Notes under the pieces: generated by a model | Database searches by the model: none | Seen by the model: only the letters and a program-made list of their open reading frames with translations | Told to the model about the DNA's origin: nothing | NCBI RefSeq assembly: GCF_002858745.1 | Contig: NZ_PJRO01000023.1 | Span: forward strand, 1-44,084 | Length of the DNA: 44,084 nt | Reading direction: 5' to 3' | Source of the DNA: Mesorhizobium loti | GTDB lineage: Bacteria > Pseudomonadota > Alphaproteobacteria > Rhizobiales > Rhizobiaceae | Program-made: the position numbers and the translations under genes | In this document: positions 7,886 to 15,087 of the stretch, piece after piece | How positions within the stretch are numbered: the stretch's first letter is position 1 | Layout: each line of letters opens with the position of its first letter

Positions 7886-9535
7886 TTGCACCAGACCGAC
7901 AGTGAGTTTCTGCGCAAGGAGCCATGCCCTGCGTGTGGCTCGCGCGACAATCTCGCCCGGTACTCAGACGGCCACGGCTTTTGCTTCGGCTGCTCCCACT
8001 ACGAACCCGGAGATGGAATGACAGACACCACCGAGACCCGCGAGGGTTCCCGGTCCAAAGACTTGTTGCCTCTAGGCGAGCCCAGCGCATGGGAAGGCCG
8101 GGGCATCGACCTCCAGAGCGCGGAGAAATGGGGCTTCACCCGAACCTCCTTGAACGGTGAGACCGTCCGCCTCTTCAACTATCGAGATCAGTCGGGCGGA
8201 TTGGTTGCCCAGAAGGTCCGCTTCAAAGGCAAGGACTTCCGCTTCCTCGGGGATACCAAGGAGGCCGGCCTATACGGGATGCACCTATGGCGTGACGGCG
8301 GCAAACGTGTCGTCGTTGTCGAAGGTGAACTGGACGCAATCTCGCTGTCCCAGATGCAGAGCCACAAGTGGCCCGTCGTCTCGATCCCTAACGGTGCCCA
8401 AGGTGCAGCCAAGGCGCTGCGTAAGAACCTCCAATGGTTGGAGAAGTTCGAGGAAATCGTCCTTCTCTTCGACCAAGACGAGCCGGGCCAGAAGGCTGCC
8501 GAGGAATGCAAGCTGGTCCAGTTCACGCCGGGCAAGCTGCGCATCGCCACGCTACCTCGCAAAGACGCCAACGAGATGCTCCTGGCCGGCGAGATCAAGG
8601 AGACCATCGACGCCATATGGGGTGCCAAGGTCTACCGCCCTGACGGACTCGTCGGGGTGTCGGATATCATGGGCGACCTCCTGAAGCCCGTCGAATGGGG
8701 CCTCCCATGGTGCATCGAGCAGCTCACCAAGCTGACCTATGGGCGGCGTTGGGGTGAGGTCTACGGACTCGGTGCCGGTACAGGCGTCGGTAAGACCGAC
8801 TTTCTGATGCAGCAGATCGCCTACGACATCACCGAATTGGGTGAGAACGTCGGCGCGATCTTCCTCGAACAGAAGCCTGTCGAAACAGCCAAGCGCGTAG
8901 CTGGCAAGATCGCCGGGAAGATGTTCCACGTCCCTGACGGTGGCTGGACGGCAGAAGAGCTGACCCGAGCAGCCGGGGAACTGGAAGGAAAGGTCTTCTT
9001 CTACGACAGCTTCGGCCAGACCGACTGGGAATTGGTGAAGGAGCAAATCCGCTACATGGCGGCAAGCCTCGGCATAAGGCTCTTCTACGTCGACCACCTC
9101 ACCGCAATGGCCGACACAGGTGACGAGAAAGGAACCCTCGAACAGATCATGAAGGAGATGGCCGGGCTCGCCAACGAGTTGGGCGTCATCATCCACTTCG
9201 TCAGCCACCTCGCGACCCCCGATGGGAAACCCCACGAGGAAGGCGGACGTGTCATGATCCGGCACTTCAAGGGCTCCCGAGCGATTGGCTTCTGGTCCTT
9301 CTTCATGTTCGGCCTCGAACGAGACCAGCAGAACGAAGATCCGATTATCGCCACCACGACGGTCTTCCGCATCCTCAAGGATCGCTACACGGGGCGCTCA
9401 ACTGGCTCCACGATCAACCTGGGGTTCGACCAAGAGACCGGCAAGCTGTTCGTTCGCGAGGACGATCCCTTCGCAGACAAGGACGCCAAGGGCCACGGGT
9501 TCAAGGACGAGACGGATGACGATACGCCATTCTGA
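7886..9535 (+). CDS. DNA primase-helicase (T7 gp4-like)
   Basis: 549 aa (T7 gp4 is 566), TTG start. Domains in order: a Cys4 zinc-binding domain (C14, C17, C33, C36) that reads the priming site; a TOPRIM primase core with the EGELDA motif at E146; and a RecA-type hexameric helicase with Walker A GAGTGVGKT (296-304, K303). The tail is acidic and ends in Phe, as in T7 gp4, where it docks to the polymerase. It unwinds the fork and makes RNA primers. Confidence 0.97.
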   Translation: MHQTDSEFLRKEPCPACGSRDNLARYSDGHGFCFGCSHYEPGDGMTDTTETREGSRSKDLLPLGEPSAWEGRGIDLQSAEKWGFTRTSLNGETVRLFNYRDQSGGLVAQKVRFKGKDFRFLGDTKEAGLYGMHLWRDGGKRVVVVEGELDAISLSQMQSHKWPVVSIPNGAQGAAKALRKNLQWLEKFEEIVLLFDQDEPGQKAAEECKLVQFTPGKLRIATLPRKDANEMLLAGEIKETIDAIWGAKVYRPDGLVGVSDIMGDLLKPVEWGLPWCIEQLTKLTYGRRWGEVYGLGAGTGVGKTDFLMQQIAYDITELGENVGAIFLEQKPVETAKRVAGKIAGKMFHVPDGGWTAEELTRAAGELEGKVFFYDSFGQTDWELVKEQIRYMAASLGIRLFYVDHLTAMADTGDEKGTLEQIMKEMAGLANELGVIIHFVSHLATPDGKPHEEGGRVMIRHFKGSRAIGFWSFFMFGLERDQQNEDPIIATTTVFRILKDRYTGRSTGSTINLGFDQETGKLFVREDDPFADKDAKGHGFKDETDDDTPF

Positions 9536-9590
9536 GTGGGCGTTCTGGGCCTCCGTGTCGTTCATCGTGGTCATCGCACTGATCCGTTGA
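9516..9590 (+). CDS. Very small putative membrane peptide overlapping primase-helicase
   Basis: 24 aa with a single hydrophobic segment (residues 8-23). It starts inside the acidic-tail codons of the helicase gene, and its stop overlaps the TTG start of the next small gene. Tight coupling is the only support. Confidence 0.35.
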   Translation: MTIRHSEWAFWASVSFIVVIALIR

Positions 9591-9766
9591 GCTACCAGCA
9601 TACCAACGAAGACATCCCCTCGGACCTCAAAGTCAGGCGCGAGGGTTCATCCCTAATCCTCCAAGGCAGAACTGCCACCATCGTCCTGTTCGCAGAAGCG
9701 TGGAGGGACGTGGTCAACGCAATTCAAGAGGTAATGATTGGAACAATTCCTGAAAGTGCTGACTGA
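9587..9766 (+). CDS. Small hypothetical protein
   Basis: 59 aa, TTG start overlapping the preceding TGA. The 3' end overlaps the nucleotidyltransferase gene by 29 bp. No family recognised. Confidence 0.55.
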   Translation: MSYQHTNEDIPSDLKVRREGSSLILQGRTATIVLFAEAWRDVVNAIQEVMIGTIPESAD

Positions 9767-10328
9767 GTTTGAAGCACTCGGCGGCACGGGCATCGTCTAT
9801 GGCGGCTGCCTTCGCGACACACTCACGGGCCGTGGCCCGATCAAAGACATCGACATCGCTTGCGCCAAGAACCTGAACAATCTCTACGCCATCGACCGAT
9901 ACGTTGAGATGTTGCGGGAGCAGCAAGATGGGGGCAAGGACCTCATCTTTAGTGCCGTACAGGTCGTCGAGCAGATGATCGGGTACGGAAACTTCCCCGA
10001 CGTCTACAAGTCGGTACAGGTCTCGGCTCCAGACCAGCCCACGGTCAACTTCGTGATCCTCTCGGAGGACTTCGATTTCCGCAAGGAGGTGGTCGCCCAG
10101 CGCTGCGACTTTGGCATCTGCCAAGTGGCGCTCGATAAGGACAGCCTGTACCGGACCGAGGCGTTCGATAAGGACCTCCGCAACTACACCTTCACGTACC
10201 TTCGGGAACCCTTCGACCAAGCCCAGTTCGACCGATCCATGCGGCGCTGGGAACGCTTCTCGGAGCGCTATGAAGGTTGGCGTATGGTGGTGCCGGAGTT
10301 CGGCCAAGGCTACCTTCTACCCATCTGA
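9738..10328 (+). CDS. Nucleotidyltransferase, poly(A) polymerase/CCA-enzyme head-domain type
   Basis: 196 aa, TTG start after an AAGAGG Shine-Dalgarno. The class II nucleotidyltransferase signature is visible: YGGCLRD (G22-G23, R26-D27) followed by KDIDIA with the metal-binding D37 and D39. Only the head domain seems present; the tRNA-binding neck and body of true CCA enzymes are missing. Possible roles are tRNA end repair, RNA tailing or modification of a small molecule; the substrate is unknown. It sits between primase-helicase and DNA polymerase, and its stop overlaps the polymerase ATG. Confidence 0.85.
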   Translation: MEQFLKVLTEFEALGGTGIVYGGCLRDTLTGRGPIKDIDIACAKNLNNLYAIDRYVEMLREQQDGGKDLIFSAVQVVEQMIGYGNFPDVYKSVQVSAPDQPTVNFVILSEDFDFRKEVVAQRCDFGICQVALDKDSLYRTEAFDKDLRNYTFTYLREPFDQAQFDRSMRRWERFSERYEGWRMVVPEFGQGYLLPI

Positions 10329-12340
10329 TGGGTCAATCCACTCTCGTCTTCGACATCGAGACGAATGGACTGATCCCCGAACTGACCACGATCCACTCGC
10401 TGGTCATTCGAGACGCTGACACCGATACGGTTCTGTCCTGCCACGACCACGGTGGCGAATACCCGATCCAACTCGGCCTGAAAGCGCTGATGGAAGCCGG
10501 CACCATCGTCGGCCACAACATCGTCGACTTCGATATCCCCGCCATCCAGAAGCTCTACCCGTGGTTCAAGCCCAAGGGCCTTATCCGCGACACCATCGTC
10601 ATGTCTCGCCTTATGTGGGCCGATATGACCGACGCCGACTTCCGGCAAGAGAAGCGGAAGGGCAAGGGCAAGTGGATCAGCCAGAAGCTATTCGGGCGAC
10701 ACTCACTGGAAGCCTGGGGTCAACGCCTGGGTGCCTGGAAGGGTGACTACGGGCAGCTCAAGGAGGCCGAGGGGAAAGCCCTAGGTCTCAAGGGTGCCGA
10801 ACTGGTCACCTACGTCTGGGGTTCTTGGTCCCAGGAAATGCAGGACTACTGCGTTCAGGACGTCGAGGTCACCACCCAGCTCTGGCGGAAGGTCAACTCC
10901 AAGGGGTTCTCGGAAGATAGCATCAATCTGGAGCATGACGTTCGCCGGATCGTCTCCCGGCAGGAACGCTACGGCTTCGCCCTCGACATGGGCAAGGTCA
11001 ACGCGCTGTACGCCACTCTGGCTCAGCACAAGGCCGACCTAGAGAAGTCCCTTCAGAAGGAGTTCAGGCCGTGGTTCCGCAACCTCGGACAGAAGACCCC
11101 GACGCTGGACCGGAGTGTCTCCCAGAAGCAGTTCAAGCCCATCGGTTACGAGCGAGATCGGAAGGGAAACTTCAAGCTCGATAAGGCTGGCAACAAGAAG
11201 CCGATCTGGCCGAAGTGCCACTACTCGACGGACGCGCCATACACCGAAGTCAAGCTGCTGCCGTTCAATCCGGGGTCACGACAAGACGTCGCAAACCGAA
11301 TGAAGAAGCTCTTCGGCTGGAAGCCGCTGGAGTTCACTTCGGACGGCCACGCGAAGGTCGATGAGGAAACCCTCAAGGGCCTCTCGTACCCCGCAGCAGC
11401 GGTCCTCCGTGAATACTTCATGGTCCAAAAGCGCATCGGTCAGGTGGCCGAGGGCAAAGAGGCCTGGTTGCGGCATGTCGTGAACGGTCGCATCCATGGG
11501 GCTGTCGCGACTAACGGTGCCGTCACGGGTCGCATGACCCACTCGAAGCCCAACATTGCTCAGGTCCCAGGCATCTATGACAAGAAGACTGGCGAGCTGC
11601 TCCCATACGGACGGGAGTGCCGTGACTGCTTCACTGTCAGCAAGAGCAAGAAGCTCGTAGGCTGTGATGCCGACGCCTTGGAGTTGCGCGATCTCGCCGG
11701 CTACATGGCTGCCTACGATGGCGGCGCTTACATCAAGACCGTCCTCGAAGGGAAGAAGTCCGAAGGGACCGACATGCACACCCTCAACGCTGCGGCGCTT
11801 GGGTGTAGCAGAGAGGTAGCCAAGACTTGGTTCTACGCGTTCATCTATGGCTCCGGTGACGAGAACCTCGGGAACATCCTCGGGATCACCTCGTCGAAGC
11901 AGAAGGCTATCGCAGCCGGGAAGCTCTCCAGGGCAAAGTTCCTCCAGGCACTTCCGGCCCTCAAGAGCCTATCCGAAGCCGTCCAGAAGAAGGCCAAGAC
12001 CCAGGGATGGATCAAGGGTCTCGACGGGCGCATCCTCATGGTTCGCTCGGCTCACTCCTCACTGAATACGCTCCTGCAGTCTGCTGGTGCGATCCAGATG
12101 AAGAGAGCCCTAGTGATCCTCGACAACAACCTACAGGCCCTCGGACTGGTTCCTGGCGTGAACTATGAGTTCGTCGCCAACGTCCATGACGAGTGGCAAA
12201 TCGAGGCAGATGAAGACATTGCCGAGCTGGTGGGTCAGACGGCGCAAGACGCCATCCGCCTCGCTGGAGAGTACTACAAGTTCCGCTGCCCGCTCGCCGG
12301 CAACTCCGTCGTGGGTCAGAGCTGGGCAGATACACACTAA
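10328..12340 (+). CDS. Family A DNA polymerase with 3'-5' exonuclease (T7 gp5-like)
   Basis: 670 aa (T7 gp5 is 704). The N-terminal proofreading exonuclease has D9 and E11 (FDIETNGL), a HNIVDFD motif II and a DYCVQD motif III. The polymerase domain has motif A DADALELRDLAGYMA (D447), motif B REVAKTWFYAFIYG (R495, K499, Y503; the tyrosine matches T7 Y526) and motif C VHDEWQ (D621). It copies the phage genome with the primase-helicase and SSB. Whether it uses a host processivity factor such as thioredoxin cannot be judged here. Confidence 0.97.
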   Translation: MGQSTLVFDIETNGLIPELTTIHSLVIRDADTDTVLSCHDHGGEYPIQLGLKALMEAGTIVGHNIVDFDIPAIQKLYPWFKPKGLIRDTIVMSRLMWADMTDADFRQEKRKGKGKWISQKLFGRHSLEAWGQRLGAWKGDYGQLKEAEGKALGLKGAELVTYVWGSWSQEMQDYCVQDVEVTTQLWRKVNSKGFSEDSINLEHDVRRIVSRQERYGFALDMGKVNALYATLAQHKADLEKSLQKEFRPWFRNLGQKTPTLDRSVSQKQFKPIGYERDRKGNFKLDKAGNKKPIWPKCHYSTDAPYTEVKLLPFNPGSRQDVANRMKKLFGWKPLEFTSDGHAKVDEETLKGLSYPAAAVLREYFMVQKRIGQVAEGKEAWLRHVVNGRIHGAVATNGAVTGRMTHSKPNIAQVPGIYDKKTGELLPYGRECRDCFTVSKSKKLVGCDADALELRDLAGYMAAYDGGAYIKTVLEGKKSEGTDMHTLNAAALGCSREVAKTWFYAFIYGSGDENLGNILGITSSKQKAIAAGKLSRAKFLQALPALKSLSEAVQKKAKTQGWIKGLDGRILMVRSAHSSLNTLLQSAGAIQMKRALVILDNNLQALGLVPGVNYEFVANVHDEWQIEADEDIAELVGQTAQDAIRLAGEYYKFRCPLAGNSVVGQSWADTH

Positions 12341-12677
12341 GAACCCCCTCGACACCCCTGGGCACGTCTACATCGCGGCTAATCCCGCGTGGCCTGGGCG
12401 GTGCAAGGTGGGGCTGGCCAAGGACCTGGGAAACAGGCTCCGACAGATGAATACCAATGACCCTGACCGGGCCTACACCTTCCACGAAACGAGGAGCTTT
12501 GATGATCGCAAACAAGCTGAAGCAATTCTTCACGAGCTGCTGGCTCAGCATCGTATCCCCGGCACCGAATGGTTCCACCTCGACCCCGAAGACGCGGCCA
12601 GCATTCTTAGGCGCATCCATAGCTGGGCAACTGAAGGTGGCCGACCGGGAGGCCATGCGGGAGAACCTCGCGAATAA
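12210..12677 (+). CDS. GIY-YIG nuclease-like (T5orf172/MUG113-type) ORF, start uncertain
   Basis: The conserved part begins at about 12356 (GHVYIAANPAWPGRCKVGLA), followed by an Arg, a central helix and the EWFHL segment typical of T5orf172/GIY-YIG domains. The first in-frame conventional starts upstream are ATG 12210 and TTG 12219, about 120 bp inside the end of the polymerase gene. Between them and the domain there is only low-complexity sequence, and no good start lies near the polymerase stop. Possibilities are a non-canonical start near 12330, a +1 frameshift from the polymerase, or a gene that lost its start. GIY-YIG proteins are often homing endonucleases. Confidence 0.6.
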   Translation: MKTLPSWWVRRRKTPSASLESTTSSAARSPATPSWVRAGQIHTKNPLDTPGHVYIAANPAWPGRCKVGLAKDLGNRLRQMNTNDPDRAYTFHETRSFDDRKQAEAILHELLAQHRIPGTEWFHLDPEDAASILRRIHSWATEGGRPGGHAGEPRE

Positions 12678-12702
12678 GTACGGGATCACGGAGATCGAAT
12701 GA
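12502..12702 (+). CDS. Overlapping small ORF nested in the GIY-YIG frame
   Basis: 66 aa in another frame, with a strong GAGGAG Shine-Dalgarno 6 nt before ATG 12502. The last 30 residues (QLKVADREAMRENLANKYG...) read like a genuine helical peptide, and the stop overlaps the next ATG. The first half may simply be the shadow of the nuclease frame. Either this is a true overprinted gene or only its 3' part is functional. Confidence 0.45.
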   Translation: MIANKLKQFFTSCWLSIVSPAPNGSTSTPKTRPAFLGASIAGQLKVADREAMRENLANKYGITEIE

Positions 12703-12869
12703 AACTGAAGAAAGCCGCCAACTACGAGACCCACTTCGGTCGCCGCCTTGCGGTGGTCATCTACGCGGTCCCATTGGTGCCCCTAGCTATCGTACTGTCG
12801 ATGGTGTCCGGCATCTGCCAAGAAGTCCCTCCGGTGTTCCGAACGATCCGCCACACCTGGGCCAAATGA
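12699..12869 (+). CDS. Small single-pass membrane protein
   Basis: 56 aa; basic N-terminus, then a hydrophobic helix (about residues 17-39). ATGA overlap on both sides. Function unknown. Confidence 0.65.
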   Translation: MKLKKAANYETHFGRRLAVVIYAVPLVPLAIVLSMVSGICQEVPPVFRTIRHTWAK

Positions 12870-13009
12870 TCCGCCGCTTCCTCTGCTGGCTCGGCTGGCA
12901 CGATGACGAGACCGTCAAGTCCACCATGTTGGACAAGGATGGGAACCGTACCGCCTACGTCTCCTACCACACTGTATGCCGCTGCTGCGGCTCCTACCTC
13001 TTCTTCTAA
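12866..13009 (+). CDS. Small Cys-containing hypothetical protein
   Basis: 47 aa with a C-terminal CRCCG cluster that might bind a metal. It ends 9 bp before the exonuclease start, and its stop codon overlaps the AAGGAG Shine-Dalgarno of that gene. Confidence 0.6.
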   Translation: MIRRFLCWLGWHDDETVKSTMLDKDGNRTAYVSYHTVCRCCGSYLFF

Positions 13010-13018
13010 GGAGAACCA

Positions 13019-13831
13019 TTGAGAACACTTTTGATCGACGGGGACATCCTCGTCGTATCGACCGGCGCTGCCCTGGAGAAGGAGATCGACTGGGGAGACG
13101 ATGAGTGGACCCTGACGTGCGACGTCAAGGAAGTCAAAGCCACCATCCTGGCCACCGTCAAGCGTATCGAGCGGGACCTCGACGCTGACGCCTCGGTGAT
13201 CTGCCTTTCCAAAGGTGAGACCTTCCGGCACCAAATCTACCCGGCCTACAAGGCTGGTCGCTCCCGCAAGCCGGTGGGCACCAACGAGGTCAAGCGCTGG
13301 CTCATTGAGGAGCATGGTGCGAAGTTCAAGCCGGGGATCGAGGCAGACGACGTCATGGGCATCCTCGCGACCAACCCGAGGATCATTAAAGGCGAGAAGA
13401 TCATCGTCTCAGCGGACAAGGACATGCTCACGATACCGGGCAAGCTCTACCGCGACGGCGAGATCATCACGGTCACCCCCGACGAGGCCGAGCTTAACTT
13501 CCTCACCCAGACGCTGACCGGCGATACCACTGATGGTTACCCAGGCTGTCCAGGCGTTGGCCCGGTGACTGCCCGCACTGCGCTCCTCACCATGACGGGA
13601 GCCGAACGCTACGACCACGTCATCGAACGTGGGAAGCGTAAGGGTGAGACTGAGGTTCGCTGGCGGGACATCAACATGCTCAGTCGCTGGGAGACGGTGG
13701 TTTCCCACTACGAGAAAGCTGGGCTGACCCGAGAGGACGCTCTCCTCCAGGCGCGCCTCGCGCGCATCCTCCACAACGACGACTACGATCATCAGAAGAA
13801 GGAGCCCATTCTTTGGACGCCGTTGACCTGA
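13019..13831 (+). CDS. 5'-3' exonuclease, FEN family (T7 gp6-like)
   Basis: 270 aa, TTG start after AAGGAGA. FEN/PIN signatures: D7 and D9 (LIDGDIL), YPAYKAGR in the arch region, the acidic EADDVMG and SADKDM motifs, and a helix-three-turn-helix DNA grip (GDTTDGYPGCPGVGP). T7 gp6 removes RNA primers and degrades host DNA to supply nucleotides; the same role is likely here. Confidence 0.95.
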   Translation: MRTLLIDGDILVVSTGAALEKEIDWGDDEWTLTCDVKEVKATILATVKRIERDLDADASVICLSKGETFRHQIYPAYKAGRSRKPVGTNEVKRWLIEEHGAKFKPGIEADDVMGILATNPRIIKGEKIIVSADKDMLTIPGKLYRDGEIITVTPDEAELNFLTQTLTGDTTDGYPGCPGVGPVTARTALLTMTGAERYDHVIERGKRKGETEVRWRDINMLSRWETVVSHYEKAGLTREDALLQARLARILHNDDYDHQKKEPILWTPLT

Positions 13832-14073
13832 ACCCCAATTGGCAGGAATGCCATTGTAAGGGGCCCAAGTACATCTGCACTCGCCATTGCCAGCGCGCCG
13901 AACCTGACGTCCGCTACTTCATAATCACGGGCTATGGACGAACCCGCCTCGACGCTTCCAGCGATGACGAGGCTGTGCGGAGGGTCGAGGAGCGAATGCA
14001 AAAGTATCCGACCATCAAGAACCTTCGCATCATCAAGGAAATCAGGGAGGAACTTCACTGGCATCGAGACTGA
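13813..14073 (+). CDS. Small Cys/His-rich hypothetical protein
   Basis: 86 aa, TTG start overlapping the exonuclease end by 19 bp. An N-terminal CHC...C..HC cluster (C14, C16, C22, H25, C26) could bind zinc. The rest is a charged helix-rich segment. Its 3' end holds the Shine-Dalgarno of the kinase gene. Confidence 0.7.
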   Translation: MDAVDLNPNWQECHCKGPKYICTRHCQRAEPDVRYFIITGYGRTRLDASSDDEAVRRVEERMQKYPTIKNLRIIKEIREELHWHRD

Positions 14074-14609
14074 TCGGCCTGTCGGCTTCTTCGGGAGCCG
14101 GCAAGTCGGAGGCAGCCAAGTACCTCGTGGAAGAACACGGGTTCACCTTGGCGAAGTTCGCAGGGCCACTGAAGGACATGCTCCGGGCCTACTACAAGTC
14201 CCAGGGCGTGTTCGGTACGGAACTGGAAAGGCGTATTGAGGGTGACCTCAAGGAGGAGCCTTGCAAGTACCTGAACGGGCGCACACCACGCCACGCGATG
14301 GAGACCTTGGGGACCGAATGGGGCCGCATATGTATGGGCGACACCTTCTGGATCGAAGCTTGGGAGCGCCTGCTCGACCTCATCCCAGGCACCGCGGTCG
14401 TTGATGATTGCCGCTTCGACAACGAGGCGGCGGCCATTCATCTCAACGGCGGCAAGATCATCAAGCTGAAACCAGTCGTCAGGCGTCGGAAGAAATCCAG
14501 CCACGTGGCCGAAGCCGGTATCAGCGACAAGCTCGTAGATCACGTGATCGTCAACGACGGTACAATTCTGGATCTTCAAAAGAAGATTGGTCAGGTGGTG
14601 GGTCGATGA
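14058..14609 (+). CDS. Deoxynucleoside monophosphate kinase, probable CUG start
   Basis: 183 aa when started at CTG 14058. Walker A GLSASSGAGKS spans residues 7-17 (K16), and the rest resembles phage dNMP kinases (FAGPLKDML, ETLGTEWGR, DDCRFDNEA). The first in-frame ATG, GTG or TTG is at 14127, beyond the P-loop. A good GGAGG (14046-14050) lies 7 nt before CTG 14058, giving an expected N-terminus MASRLIGL. It phosphorylates dNMPs to dNDPs for phage DNA synthesis. A frameshift from the overlapping upstream gene is a less likely alternative. Confidence 0.88.
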   Translation: MASRLIGLSASSGAGKSEAAKYLVEEHGFTLAKFAGPLKDMLRAYYKSQGVFGTELERRIEGDLKEEPCKYLNGRTPRHAMETLGTEWGRICMGDTFWIEAWERLLDLIPGTAVVDDCRFDNEAAAIHLNGGKIIKLKPVVRRRKKSSHVAEAGISDKLVDHVIVNDGTILDLQKKIGQVVGR

Positions 14610-14613
14610 CAAC

Positions 14614-14632
14614 CCATACCACTAGCACTACG
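14614..14632 (+). promoter_or_regulatory. Phage RNA polymerase promoter, copy 2 (tandem)
   Basis: CCATACCACTAGCACTACG, with 17 identical bases (ACCACTAGCACTACGCA) to copy 3 located 40 bp downstream. It differs from the consensus in the first half (ATACC instead of GTGACC). Located after the kinase stop, at the boundary between replication and virion genes. Confidence 0.65.
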
Positions 14633-14651
14633 CATTGCTTTGAGGTCCATT

Positions 14652-14897
14652 ATGGTGACCACTAGCACTACGCAGGTGTTTCCCGATGAGGAAATCACTG
14701 CTCCTCCAATTCCACGGCCTGTGGTCGAGTATCTCCAAAAGATATACCCGAACAGGCTCCCTCCCATTCACACCCCTGACCGTGAGCTTGGGGCACTGAT
14801 AGGCGAACAGCGGGTGATCGCTCACCTGTCTGCGCTCCTCCTCCGACAACAGGAAGAAGAGCCCCTCTCGCATGTGCTTCAGCAAGCCCAAGATTGA
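14652..14897 (+). CDS. Hypothetical protein at the start of the late region
   Basis: 81 aa. ATG 14652 follows GAGG (14642-14645) by 6 nt. Codons 2-7 coincide with phage promoter copy 3 and read VTTSTT. The protein is soluble, with Pro-rich and Gln/Glu-rich segments. Transcripts from promoter copy 3 would lack its start codon; only copy 2 or read-through would express it. Confidence 0.7.
   Translation: MVTTSTTQVFPDEEITAPPIPRPVVEYLQKIYPNRLPPIHTPDRELGALIGEQRVIAHLSALLLRQQEEEPLSHVLQQAQD
14654..14672 (+). promoter_or_regulatory. Phage RNA polymerase promoter, copy 3 (tandem)
   Basis: GGTGACCACTAGCACTACG. It starts at the third base of the ATG of the next gene, so it lies inside that gene's first codons. 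Together with copy 2 it should drive the whole morphogenesis region, like T7 phi6.5. Confidence 0.75.
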
Positions 14898-15084
14898 GAA
14901 GGCAGACCCTGTCGCGCCTCCTCCACCTCCTGTCGCTGACAAGCCCACGGCACCCGTCTTGAACGAGACCTCCCGAACCGCGAATGCTGAAGGCGAAAGC
15001 GCCGCAGCAGCCCGTCGGGGCCGCAAGGCTTTGACCATCCCGCTGGCTCAGTCCGGCGCAACTGGCATCAACATCCCAAGATAA
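14872..15084 (+). CDS. Small virion protein, T7 gp6.7/gp7.3-like
   Basis: 70 aa. The N-terminus MCFSKPKI resembles T7 gp6.7 (MCFSPKI), and the C-terminus (RRGRKAL...GATGINIPR) resembles the GRK- and GGGINI-type ends of gp6.7 and gp7.3. The middle is proline-rich and disordered. These T7 proteins are minor tail/head components needed for particle maturation and adsorption. Position just before the portal gene matches T7. Confidence 0.75.
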   Translation: MCFSKPKIEKADPVAPPPPPVADKPTAPVLNETSRTANAEGESAAAARRGRKALTIPLAQSGATGINIPR

Positions 15085-15087
15085 ACC

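Noticed and set aside
14606..14665. 19-codon ORF overlapping the kinase stop
   Set aside because: Its coding content is essentially promoter copies 2 and 3. Probably not a gene, though it is mentioned in the promoter finding.
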